NCBI GenBank assembly: GCA_934102055.1
Contig: CAKOSE010000014.1
Coordinates: 1 to 27,880, forward strand
Source: an uncultured Bacilli bacterium
GTDB taxonomy: Bacteria > Bacillota_I > Bacilli_A > RF39 > UBA660
Length of the DNA: 27,880 nt
Direction of reading: 5' to 3'
Shown here: piece by piece, positions 1 through 7,053 of the stretch
How positions within the stretch are numbered: the stretch's first letter is position 1
How the letters are laid out: each line of letters begins with the position of its first letter
Notes under the pieces: model-generated
What the model was told of the DNA's origin: nothing
The model's database searches: none
Seen by the model: only the letters and a program-made list of their open reading frames with translations
Program-made: the position numbers and the translations under genes

Positions 1-92
1 TTAAAATACATTATTGAACTAAATGCAACTTGAAAAATATATAAAATATAAATTGCATTTACTGTTTAAAGTAATATTTTGTTAAAAAACAA

Positions 93-121
93 TTGACTAA
101 CATAAAAATATATGATAAAGT
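93..121 (+). promoter_or_regulatory. Putative vegetative promoter of the tyrS T-box transcript
   Basis: TTGACT at 93-98 and TAAAGT at 116-121 are separated by 17 bases, just upstream of the first T-box stem. The -35 matches five of six consensus bases and the -10 only four of six, so it is plausible but not certain in AT-rich DNA. Confidence 0.5.
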
Positions 122-130
122 AACATCATA

Positions 131-332
131 TTGAATATTGATTGATATTAGTAATTTCATTATTTTAAATCAAAGAGAGTTAGTGGTCGCTGTAAACTAA
201 CAAAAATAATGAAACGAAATACAGATCATGAATTCAAACGGTTTAGCCCGTTAAAGCATAAAGTGTATGAAAAACTCATAAATTAAGGTGGTACCACGGG
301 AATATCTCGTCCTTTAATTTATGAGTTTTTAT
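131..332 (+). promoter_or_regulatory. T-box leader (tyrosine-specific) with terminator/antiterminator
   Basis: Cis-acting RNA that senses uncharged tRNA-Tyr and controls tyrS. Stem I shows a perfect 12-base pairing between 155-166 and 203-214. A 5' AGTA loop-E element lies at 150-153, the AGAGAG box at 174-179, and the Tyr specifier codon TAC at 220-222 in the opposite strand of the internal loop. A small stem (AACGG/CCGTT, 237-252) follows. The T-box core GGTGGTACCACGG is at 287-299. The terminator pairs 271-288 with 311-328 and ends in a T run. Binding of the uncharged tRNA acceptor to the T-box bulge would favour the antiterminator. The specifier agrees with the downstream gene, which makes the assignment firm. 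Confidence 0.95.
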
Positions 333-350
333 ATAAAAGGAGGAAAAAAC

Positions 351-1571
351 ATGACACTATATGAAGAATTAAAATGGAGAGGTTTGCTTAAAGATGTAGC
401 AGGTGAAGACCTAGAACAAAAGTTAAACAATGAAAAAATAACATTCTATTGGGGAACAGACCCTACCGCAGATAGCTTACATATCGGACATTACTCTTCA
501 CTAATAACAGCAAAAAGACTAGCAAAAGCAGGACATCATCCAATACTATTAGTAGGTGGGGCAACAGGTTTAATAGGAGATCCAAGACCAACAGCAGAAA
601 GAGAAATCATTTCAAAAGAAAAACTACAACACAATTTCGATGGAATAAAAAACCAAGTAAATACCATCCTAGAAGGAAAAGCAGAAATAGTGAACAACTA
701 TGACTGGATGAAAGATTATACATACCTAGAATTTCTAAGAGACATAGGAAAATACATAAATGTCAATTATATGTTAGCAAAAGACATTATCAGCAGAAGA
801 CTTGAAACAGGTATAACATATGCAGAATTCTCTTATACTCTTTTGCAAGGCTATGATTTCTTACATTTATACAAAGAAAAAAACTGCATACTACAAGCCG
901 CAGGTTCTGATCAATGGGGAAATATAACAACAGGTATAGAACTAATTAAAAAAATCGAAGGTAAAGAAGCATATGGCTTCACAATGCCGCTTATACTAGA
1001 TGCAAATGGAAATAAATTCGGAAAAAGTGAAGGAAATGCCCTATGGTTAGATATTAACAAAACATCAAGTTATGAATTATATCAATACCTAATAAACTCA
1101 GATGACACAAAAGTCGAAGAATACCTAAAAGTATATACATTCCTAACAAAAGAAGAAATAGAAGAAATCATGGAAAAACATATCAAAGAACCACATTTAA
1201 GATTAGCACAAGAAAAACTAGCACAAGAATTTATAACAGATCTTCATGGAGAAAAAGAATACAAAAATGCAAAGACAATATCTGAAGCCCTATTTAAAAA
1301 CAACATAAAAGATTTAACAGATAAACAAATAGAAGATGCCTTCAAAGGAGTACCAAAATATAAACAAAAAGAAAACCAAACACTAATAGAAATATTAACA
1401 GAAAACAAAATAGCCTCATCACGAAGAGAAGCAAGAGAATTTCTAAATAGCAACGCTATCACAATAAATGGAGACATTATAAATGACGAAAATTACATAA
1501 TAAATAACAACAAAAAATACAATATAATAAGAAAAGGAAAAAAGAAATATTTCATCATTGAAAAAAACTGA
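351..1571 (+). CDS. tyrS: Tyrosyl-tRNA synthetase
   Basis: Class I aminoacyl-tRNA synthetase that charges tRNA-Tyr in the cytoplasm. The 406-residue length is usual for bacterial TyrRS. The Rossmann catalytic domain carries HIGH at residues 44-47 and the KMSKS-type KFGKS at 222-226. The tyrosine-pocket segment GSDQWGN lies between them. A C-terminal S4-like RNA-binding domain (about residues 340-406) includes ASSRREAREF. The start at 351 is chosen because an AAAGGAGG site precedes it by 6 bases; an in-frame ATG at 321 lies inside the T-box terminator and would be unavailable when transcription stops there. The stop codon sits within a hairpin shared with the convergent cotJ operon. Regulation is by the tyrosine T-box immediately upstream. 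Confidence 0.97.
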   Translation: MTLYEELKWRGLLKDVAGEDLEQKLNNEKITFYWGTDPTADSLHIGHYSSLITAKRLAKAGHHPILLVGGATGLIGDPRPTAEREIISKEKLQHNFDGIKNQVNTILEGKAEIVNNYDWMKDYTYLEFLRDIGKYINVNYMLAKDIISRRLETGITYAEFSYTLLQGYDFLHLYKEKNCILQAAGSDQWGNITTGIELIKKIEGKEAYGFTMPLILDANGNKFGKSEGNALWLDINKTSSYELYQYLINSDDTKVEEYLKVYTFLTKEEIEEIMEKHIKEPHLRLAQEKLAQEFITDLHGEKEYKNAKTISEALFKNNIKDLTDKQIEDAFKGVPKYKQKENQTLIEILTENKIASSRREAREFLNSNAITINGDIINDENYIINNNKKYNIIRKGKKKYFIIEKN

Positions 1572-1587
1572 GTTTTCAGTTTTTTTA
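1561..1587. terminator. Bidirectional terminator between tyrS and cotJC
   Basis: A run of A, then ACTGA-GTTT-TCAGT, then seven T. The arrangement reads as an intrinsic terminator on both strands and separates two convergent genes. It contains the tyrS stop codon. Confidence 0.75.
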
Positions 1588-2148
1588 TTTTCCATATCCT
1601 TTATTTAGATAGTCATTACATAAATCCTTAAACAAATTAAAATGAACTATTTCCCTTTGCCTAAGCCATAGTAAAGGTGCAATAACATCAGGATCATCAG
1701 TTAAATCAATCAAATGTTCATATACAGTCCTAGCCTTTTGTTCAGCAGCCATATCCTCATACAAATTAGCGATAGGATCACCAACCGAAGAAATATAATC
1801 AGTAGTAAAACTAACACCAGTAGTTCCAGAAGGGAACAAATCAAAACCATGTTCCACATAATGAGGATCAAAACCAGCCTTTAAAAGTTCCTCCTTACTA
1901 GCACCATTAGTAAGTTGATAAACAATAGCACATATCATCTCAACATGACCAAGTTCCTCAGTACCAATATCAGTAAGCAAAGCCCTTCCTTTAGCATCAG
2001 GCATGGTATATCTTTGATTCAAATACCTAAGAGCAGCACCTAATTCACCCTGAGGGCCACCATATTGAGTAATAATAAGATTAGCAAGTTTAGGATCTCT
2101 CTTTTTAATATTAACAGGATATTGCAAATTTTTCTCATACTTCCACAT
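1585..2148 (-). CDS. cotJC: Spore coat protein CotJC (manganese-catalase family)
   Basis: Mother-cell spore-coat component related to Mn-catalases. The 187-residue length is typical. The ferritin-like four-helix domain shows the metal-ligand pattern: E35 in the GGPQGELGAALRYL segment, the ExxH EELGHVE (residues 65-70), a second pair in YEDMAAEQKAR (about 131-136), and REIVHF (about 165-170). Its ATG overlaps the stop of the upstream cotJB-like gene by one base (TAATG), so translation is probably coupled. Whether it has catalase activity cannot be told from sequence. It marks the organism as an endospore former. Confidence 0.93.
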   Translation of the reverse strand: MWKYEKNLQYPVNIKKRDPKLANLIITQYGGPQGELGAALRYLNQRYTMPDAKGRALLTDIGTEELGHVEMICAIVYQLTNGASKEELLKAGFDPHYVEHGFDLFPSGTTGVSFTTDYISSVGDPIANLYEDMAAEQKARTVYEHLIDLTDDPDVIAPLLWLRQREIVHFNLFKDLCNDYLNKGYGK

Positions 2149-2606
2149 TACTTATTCCCCTCCCAAGGCCAATTTTTACTATCCCAAGCCCATGGAACAG
2201 TATTCAAATAATCACTTCCAAGAGAAGTAGCACCATATTTACCTTCATAATTCATCAAAGCTTGATTATAAAGCTTAACATACTTAGCTCTAAGCTCAAT
2301 AGCCTTATTATCATTAGGATAAACATCTAAATACAAATTCAAATCATGTGCAGCAAAACCATACATTTGAACAAGAAATAACAAATAATCCCTCTCATTA
2401 CTAGGATTTATTTCATAAGGTTTATAACTTTTATAAGAATCATATAAGTTATCAAACATATTTCCCCTTATAAAACCATTATACGGTTCATTTTCATAAA
2501 GAGAATCATTAGTTTTCATAATAGAATTATTCACATTAGTAGAACTATTCATATTATTAAAATTAAAATTATTCAAATAATTGTAATAATCATTATAGTC
2601 ATTCAT
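2148..2606 (-). CDS. cotJB: Spore coat protein CotJB with a CotJA-like N-terminal segment
   Basis: The C-terminal ~85 residues match CotJB: FLVQMYGFAAHDLNLYLD, then LRAKYVKLYNQALMNYEGKYG, ending in the tryptophan-rich WAWDSKNWPWE. CotJB is usually about 85-90 residues, but this protein has 152. The first ~40 residues are Asn/Tyr-rich low-complexity sequence. They are followed by GFIRGNMFDNLYDSYKSY, which resembles the GTxFxxLYxPY tail of CotJA. No separate cotJA is nearby, so a CotJA-CotJB fusion is likely (inference). The ATG at 2606 is preferred over the GTG at 2609 because AGGAGG lies 8 bases before it. A mother-cell sigma-like -10 lies upstream at 2625-2633. Confidence 0.82.
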   Translation of the reverse strand: MNDYNDYYNYLNNFNFNNMNSSTNVNNSIMKTNDSLYENEPYNGFIRGNMFDNLYDSYKSYKPYEINPSNERDYLLFLVQMYGFAAHDLNLYLDVYPNDNKAIELRAKYVKLYNQALMNYEGKYGATSLGSDYLNTVPWAWDSKNWPWEGNK

Positions 2607-2624
2607 CACTTTTTCCTCCTAATT

Positions 2625-2633
2625 TATACTATG
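2625..2633 (-). promoter_or_regulatory. Candidate sigma-K/E-like -10 for the cotJ operon
   Basis: On the minus strand CATAGTATA fits the sigma-K -10 form CATAnnnTA (and six of eight bases of the sigma-E form). An AC dinucleotide lies 17 bases upstream. The site is just ahead of the cotJB ribosome binding site. Chance occurrence in AT-rich DNA is possible. Confidence 0.4.
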
Positions 2634-2682
2634 AAATAATAAAATATCCTGTATAGGCAAAAATCCAAAAACAAAATAAATA

Positions 2683-2711
2683 TTGTATTATTAAAAAAAT
2701 TATGCTATATT
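2683..2711 (+). promoter_or_regulatory. Putative vegetative promoter for the CLC gene
   Basis: TTGTAT at 2683-2688 and TATATT at 2706-2711 with a 17-base spacer, followed by an AAAGGAG site and the start codon at 2739. Confidence 0.5.
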
Positions 2712-2738
2712 CATATTAGAATAAAAGGAGTTGTAAAG

Positions 2739-3944
2739 ATGGACAGAGAAGAAAAAATAGATAAATATCTGCAAAAAACAGAACCATATCTAATAACAGT
2801 AATAATCTCTTCCTTTATAGGAGTCGTAGGAGGAGTACTAGGAGCATTATTCATCAAAACAATAGATATATTTACAGAAATTAGAAATTCATTTTCCTAC
2901 ATATTACTATTAATGCCTCTAATAGGATTGCTAATAGTCTATATAACAAAAAAATGTAAAACAGACGATAATGAAAAAAAACTCATAAATGAAGCAATAA
3001 TCAAAAACAAAGACATTCCAGATCATACAGTACCAGAAGAATTCATAACGACAACCCTTTCACATTTAGCAGGAGCTTCAATAGGAAGACTAGAAACACC
3101 AATAAAAATGGGCGGGGGAGTAGGAACATACATATCAAAATTCTTTGATTTAAAAAGCAAAAAAAGAGCAACAGCAATAGCAAGTGGAGTAGCAGCTTTC
3201 TTTAGTTCCATATTTGGAGCACCCCTAACAGGAACAATTCTAGCCTGTGAATTATGTATAACCAAACAAAACAAACAACCAATATACATTTTACCAGTAC
3301 TTTTATCAGCATGCTTTAGTAGATTTATTTGCTTTGCACTAGGATTAAACAGCTTTATAGATAGACTGATATTCATCCATCATGCAGACTATAACTTAAA
3401 ACAAATAATACCAATACTACTTCTAATAGGAGTATCATTAATATTTTGCCTTTTATTCAACAAAATACTAGACACGACAAAAAAACTATTTAACAAAATA
3501 AAAAATGATTATATAAGAATAATAATAGGCTCACTAATCATGTTAATAGCAATATATCTGATAGGAAACACACTATTCTGTGGGAATGAAACAATACTAG
3601 TAAAAAAAGCCCTAGAAAATAATCATATGTGGTATACATTCATATTAAAAACGGTATTAACAGCACTATGCTTATCAATAGGATTCAAAGGAGGAAAAGT
3701 AGGGCCAGCATTTATATGTGGTGCAACATTAGGTATATTACTATCAAGCTTCATGGGAATAGATCCCCAAATGGGCGCAGCAATCGGAGCAATAACACTA
3801 TTCGGAGGAACAACAGGTTGCATAATAACATCAGTAGCACTAGGTATAGAAATATTCGGTTTGAAATCAGTAGTATTCTTCATAGTAATAGCAATACTTC
3901 TAAAACTATTCATAAACCAAAAACTAATTGAAAAAAAGTATTAA
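2739..3944 (+). CDS. CLC-family anion channel/transporter, unusual gating motif
   Basis: Integral membrane anion transporter of 401 residues with about ten hydrophobic segments. Family landmarks are visible: GVAAFFSSIFGAPLTG (about residues 150-165), and FKGGKVGPAFICGATLG near 330-346 followed by FGGTTGCIITSVALGIEIFG. The FKGG...P..F.GATLG pattern is closer to the bacterial CLC-F-like clade than to the E. coli type. The gating motif GREG is replaced by GRLE (residues 116-119), so Leu stands where the gating Glu is expected and a Glu is displaced by one. Substrate (fluoride or chloride) and mechanism are therefore uncertain. It is followed after 15 bases by a membrane protein gene, probably one operon. 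No fluoride riboswitch was seen upstream. Confidence 0.85.
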   Translation: MDREEKIDKYLQKTEPYLITVIISSFIGVVGGVLGALFIKTIDIFTEIRNSFSYILLLMPLIGLLIVYITKKCKTDDNEKKLINEAIIKNKDIPDHTVPEEFITTTLSHLAGASIGRLETPIKMGGGVGTYISKFFDLKSKKRATAIASGVAAFFSSIFGAPLTGTILACELCITKQNKQPIYILPVLLSACFSRFICFALGLNSFIDRLIFIHHADYNLKQIIPILLLIGVSLIFCLLFNKILDTTKKLFNKIKNDYIRIIIGSLIMLIAIYLIGNTLFCGNETILVKKALENNHMWYTFILKTVLTALCLSIGFKGGKVGPAFICGATLGILLSSFMGIDPQMGAAIGAITLFGGTTGCIITSVALGIEIFGLKSVVFFIVIAILLKLFINQKLIEKKY

Positions 3945-3959
3945 AAAGGAGGAAAAAAC

Positions 3960-4460
3960 ATGTATTTATTCTTTATGGTAACAGGAAGTCTATTCGTAAT
4001 AGGAATGTCTCTCTTACTAAACTATATATATGAAATATTTCCAGTAAATAAACTAACAAAATTCCTTTCTCCAATGGAAAACACTATATTCAACAAAATA
4101 GGAATAACAATTATACCAAACATATTATGGTGTGCAATAGAACTTGCAATGTTAGGAACAAATTACTATTTCATATTAGGATTTTGCTTAAATGTATTTA
4201 TAAGCATGTCAGTAATATATGTAATAAAATATGGATATAATCTAATAAACAAAAAAGAAAATAACATCATAAAAATAATATCAATAATAGTAGGAACTTT
4301 CTTTGGATTTACAGTAAACTATTTAAGTCTTCTAATAGGAATTTCAAGAGAAACAAAATTAACCAATTCCCTAATAGGATTACTAATATTCATAGTATTC
4401 TATATAATAATAAAGATTCATCCCCCAAAAAGTGAATTTTTCCAAGTAACAAGAGAATAG
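3960..4460 (+). CDS. DUF6512-like membrane protein
   Basis: A 166-residue protein with about five transmembrane helices. The stretch FLSPMENTIFNKIGI followed by a hydrophobic segment ending AIE resembles the FSPVNESVWEH...IIE signature that I associate with DUF6512 proteins; this is from memory, not a search. No catalytic motif is visible and no function is known to me. Its AAAGGAGG site lies between the CLC stop and its ATG, so the two are probably co-transcribed and it may assist or modulate the transporter (inference). A strong hairpin terminator overlaps its last codons. Confidence 0.7.
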   Translation: MYLFFMVTGSLFVIGMSLLLNYIYEIFPVNKLTKFLSPMENTIFNKIGITIIPNILWCAIELAMLGTNYYFILGFCLNVFISMSVIYVIKYGYNLINKKENNIIKIISIIVGTFFGFTVNYLSLLIGISRETKLTNSLIGLLIFIVFYIIIKIHPPKSEFFQVTRE

Positions 4461-4480
4461 AAAAACTATTCTTTTCTTAT
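4451..4480 (+). terminator. Intrinsic terminator after the CLC/DUF6512 pair
   Basis: 4451-4460 pairs with 4466-4475 in a ten-pair stem (one G-U) around an AAAAA loop, followed by a T-rich tail. The stem includes the stop codon. Confidence 0.7.
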
Positions 4481-4505
4481 ACAAAAAAAGACCTATAAAA
4501 ATAAG

Positions 4506-4883
4506 TCAATTTCTCTCAGTTAAAATAAATTTATTAATAGTCAATATAAACAAACACAAAGAAGCAACAAAATAATTTAAAGAAAAGTAAAGATTATTTT
4601 GATCATTAAACACATCACCTACAGAATAATACTTATAAGCAATAAAACAAAAATAAAAATGTAAAAAACATAAAACAAAATTATTAAATATATTATACTG
4701 TTCTCCTTTATTTTTACTTAAAAACATTACTATAGTAACAATAGAATACAAAACAGTAAGTACTAAACAACAAATTCCCATATTAAATGACATTAAACTA
4801 GGATAAACAATAACCGCAGCAATCAAAAAACAAATAAAAGAAAAATACTTCAAATAATAAAGAATATTCTTAAATATAATCAT
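4506..4883 (-). CDS. Small four-TM membrane protein, unknown
   Basis: Not recognised. The 125 residues form about four hydrophobic helices (roughly 12-30, 34-54, 67-86, 98-118) joined by short polar loops, the longest being SKNKGEQYNIFNN. Its ATG overlaps the stop of the AAA+ ATPase gene in an ATGA arrangement, so translation is coupled. The two products may act together, with this one perhaps a membrane anchor (inference). It is the last gene of the minus-strand operon. Confidence 0.7.
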   Translation of the reverse strand: MIIFKNILYYLKYFSFICFLIAAVIVYPSLMSFNMGICCLVLTVLYSIVTIVMFLSKNKGEQYNIFNNFVLCFLHFYFCFIAYKYYSVGDVFNDQNNLYFSLNYFVASLCLFILTINKFILTERN

Positions 4884-5890
4884 GATCTATCCCCACTATA
4901 ACTAGAATCATTATTCACAAACTTATCAGTAAAAATATTATTAGGAGTATAAGAACTACTACCTCCAACAGGATTAAGACCAGTATGATCTCTTTTTTCA
5001 TCATCGAGCAAATCCTTAAATTTCTGATCAAAAACGACTAAATATTTATTAATTACATCAGGATACACAGCCTTAGAATTAACAATAGCACTCCTAATAT
5101 CTGAAACTGTAACAATACTTTTATTCTTAAATAAAGCCTCAGAAAAAGCCTGACTAAATAAAGTGATAGGAACATCAGGATATCGACCAGCAGTCTCATA
5201 AACACGGTTATACTCAGAAGTAAGTTCAACAACAAAACGAGCAAGCTTTTCTCTAATGAAAGGAGTATAAGCCATCTTAATCCCAGTAGCATGTTCAATT
5301 CTAGGAATAACCCCAACCACTATTTTAGTAGTCATATCTTGATCAGGTTCTTGAATATCAATTCTTTGAAAACGACGAGTAAAAGCCTTATCACGAAGAA
5401 TATACTTTTCATACTCATCAGATGTAGTAGCACCAATAACCTTCAAATCACCACGACCAAGACCAGTTTTAAACATATTAGCAAAATCAAGAGCAGAATC
5501 ACTAGTAGCATTAATCAAAGTATGAATTTCATCAATAAACAAAATATACTTTTCATGTTCAAGAATCTCATTAATTAAAGTTTGAACACGAGAATCACCA
5601 GTCTCTTGAACAGTACCCATAAGAGCCTGAGTATCAACCTTAATAATAGTATATCCCTTAAGAGCATCAGGAACCTCATTACGTTGAATTAAATAAGCAA
5701 GCCCCTCCACAATCGCAGTTTTACCAATACCAGGCTTACCAGTCAAAATAGCACTCTTATCAGGAGTTAAAAGAACCAAAGCAAGTTCCTTAATCTCTTT
5801 CTCACGACCAATCGCAGGATTAACAATATATTCCTGTTCAGTAAAATTAACCCCATATCTCTTAATAAAACTATCATTACTATTATTCAT
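4880..5890 (-). CDS. Single-module Clp-type AAA+ ATPase
   Basis: ATPase of 336 residues related to the first AAA+ module (D1) of ClpB/ClpC. It has Walker A GKPGIGKT (51-58), Walker B ILFIDE (116-121) followed by IHTL, sensor-1 VIGATT (151-156) and arginine fingers RRF (172-174). The Clp N-domain, middle domain and second AAA+ module are missing; a short lead (NPAIGREKEI) and a Ser/Asn-rich tail replace them. It is therefore not a normal Clp unfoldase. The start at 5890 is supported by GGGAGG 6 bases upstream; an in-frame ATG at 5962 has no site. It is translationally coupled to the small membrane protein downstream, and a TTGAAT-17-TATACT promoter precedes it. Substrate unknown. Confidence 0.85.
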   Translation of the reverse strand: MNNSNDSFIKRYGVNFTEQEYIVNPAIGREKEIKELALVLLTPDKSAILTGKPGIGKTAIVEGLAYLIQRNEVPDALKGYTIIKVDTQALMGTVQETGDSRVQTLINEILEHEKYILFIDEIHTLINATSDSALDFANMFKTGLGRGDLKVIGATTSDEYEKYILRDKAFTRRFQRIDIQEPDQDMTTKIVVGVIPRIEHATGIKMAYTPFIREKLARFVVELTSEYNRVYETAGRYPDVPITLFSQAFSEALFKNKSIVTVSDIRSAIVNSKAVYPDVINKYLVVFDQKFKDLLDDEKRDHTGLNPVGGSSSYTPNNIFTDKFVNNDSSYSGDRS

Positions 5891-5917
5891 AAGTATCCTC
5901 CCATCATATACAATAAT

Positions 5918-5946
5918 AGTATAAAGTATTTTAATAATTAATTCAA
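5918..5946 (-). promoter_or_regulatory. Putative promoter of the AAA+ operon
   Basis: Minus strand TTGAAT (5941-5946) and TATACT (5918-5923) with exactly 17 bases between them. It is back to back with the tRNA-His promoter. Confidence 0.6.
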
Positions 5947-5955
5947 TAAAAAAAC

Positions 5956-5984
5956 TTGTCAAAATAAAAAAAATCTGTTAAAAT
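5956..5984 (+). promoter_or_regulatory. Promoter of tRNA-His
   Basis: TTGTCA (5956-5961), 17-base spacer, TAAAAT (5979-5984) with a TGn extension at 5976-5978. The gene begins 16 bases further on. Confidence 0.75.
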
Positions 5985-6000
5985 ATAAAAGTAATTAAAT

Positions 6001-6077
6001 GGCGGTATTGGTGAAGTGGTTAACACGCTGGATTGTGGCTCCAGTATGCGTGGGTTCGATCCCCACATATCGCCCCA
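6001..6077 (+). tRNA. tRNA-His (GTG)
   Basis: Complete cloverleaf. Acceptor GCGGTAT (6002-6008) pairs with ATATCGC, with one G-U. The D-stem is GTG/CAC, the anticodon arm CTGGA-TTGTGGC-TCCAG with anticodon GTG, and the T arm carries GGTTCGATCC. The histidine-specific extra G-1 is encoded at 6001 opposite discriminator C73 (6074). CCA is encoded at 6075-6077. It has its own promoter and terminator. Confidence 0.97.
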
Positions 6078-6087
6078 TTGTGTAAAC

Positions 6088-6126
6088 AACTTACGAACTC
6101 ATGTAGTTTGTAAGTTTTTATTTTTA
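6088..6126 (+). terminator. Terminator after tRNA-His
   Basis: 6088-6099 pairs with 6105-6116 (12 pairs, one G-U) around a CATGT loop, followed by TTTTATTTTT. Confidence 0.85.
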
Positions 6127-6149
6127 TATAGAAAATAAATTTTTCTTTC

Positions 6150-6683
6150 TAAAAAGGAGAACATTTCTACGAAGGCGAGAATGGTGTAAAAGAAATAAAC
6201 GAATCAATAAAAAAAATACATTGAATAATGTTTAAAACGAAGATATAAAAACATTGGATTATTTCAATTTGGGATTACCAAAAAAACAAGCTTTGGAATT
6301 AGTTAGATAGGTGTCAAAAACTGTATTAGTAGCACGAGATATTGAAGATAATATACTAAATACAATACAGTACCTGGGTAATGGAGTTACTGATATTAAT
6401 ATAAGAATCACATTGTGAGTTTGATAATACTGATTATCGGCAAAATTTGCTGGAAGCATCTAAAATTAACAAATTTTACTGTATGAAAGATAATTGTTCA
6501 ATTATTATTAGAAATGGCAAACCAAAAATTTTTGGCATTATTGTATTATCAATAAGAGGGAAATTGAACGTAGCAATATAGATAAAGAATAGCAAAACTC
6601 AAAATATCAGATTTCTCTCATCACATATTGAATTTTATAAAAATCGTTTAGATTATCTTAATGATAATAAAAAAGGACTTTAA
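6150..6683 (+). pseudogene. Decayed gene remnant, family not recognised
   Basis: No intact gene fills 6127-6856. Several + strand fragments read as protein with interrupted frames. The first is HFYEGENGVKEINESI (from about 6163). The second is LDYFNLGLPKKQALELV (from about 6253), which runs through a TAG into VSKTVLVARDIEDNILN. The third is KINKFYCMKDNCSIIIRNGK (from about 6463), and a last piece ends at the TAA at 6681-6683. The stops and frame jumps indicate a degraded gene, apparently a single one, with G content higher than the core genes. I do not recognise the family. Confidence 0.5.
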
Positions 6684-6740
6684 GAGCTTTAGATTTAATA
6701 TTATTTTTTTTATGAATTAGTAAAGTTATTATAAACAATT

Positions 6741-6768
6741 TTGTTTTAATATAAAAATATGATATAAT
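6741..6768 (+). promoter_or_regulatory. Promoter for the Cys-rich protein/metallopeptidase pair
   Basis: TTGTTT (6741-6746) and a perfect TATAAT (6763-6768) with a 16-base spacer, about 90 bases before the 59-aa gene. Confidence 0.6.
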
Positions 6769-6856
6769 TAAAAAAATAGAAAACCATAATATAAAACTTA
6801 AAAATAAATGCTGAAAAATAGCTCAAGTCTAGAAGAAATGATATGGAGGTTTTGAA

Positions 6857-7036
6857 ATGGCAAACACTAAAAGATTTATATATGAAAAAGGAGACATTGA
6901 AATAAAAAACAACCAATGTGAATTTTGTAAATATAATGATATAAAAAACCAAACCAAATGCACAAAGTTTAAAGATGGAAAACCAGTAGATATTTTATCT
7001 AATAAACACAGATGTAAATTTCTTGATGTAAATTAA
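6857..7036 (+). CDS. Small Cys-rich protein (59 aa), possible metal-binding knuckle
   Basis: A 59-residue cytosolic protein, too short for most gene callers. It contains CEFC at 21-24, C35 and C53, a CxxC...C...C pattern that could bind Zn2+ or Fe. It is preceded by GGAGG 8 bases from the ATG and has its own promoter. It ends 17 bases before the metallopeptidase gene, so the two are probably one transcript. Function unknown; small proteins with this cysteine layout are common beside clostridial accessory genes, but I cannot name a family. Confidence 0.7.
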   Translation: MANTKRFIYEKGDIEIKNNQCEFCKYNDIKNQTKCTKFKDGKPVDILSNKHRCKFLDVN

Positions 7037-7053
7037 AGAAAGAGGTTCTCAAT

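Noticed and set aside
321..350. Extra N-terminal ten codons of TyrS from an upstream ATG
   Set aside because: The ATG at 321 lies in the 3' arm of the T-box terminator and has no ribosome site; the ATG at 351 has AAAGGAGG.
2610..2738. Fluoride riboswitch ahead of the CLC gene
   Set aside because: Looked for because CLC-F genes often carry one. The conserved GGNGATGG and CTGATGA-type elements are not present.
3629..3931. 100-codon + strand open frame inside the CLC gene
   Set aside because: Out-of-frame shadow rich in Asn/Ile/Arg; the CLC frame has clear family motifs across the same bases.
4880..4883. Recoded TGA (mycoplasma-type code)
   Set aside because: TGA ends the AAA+, permease and tyrS frames exactly at operon or terminator boundaries, and Trp is written TGG throughout, so the standard bacterial code holds.
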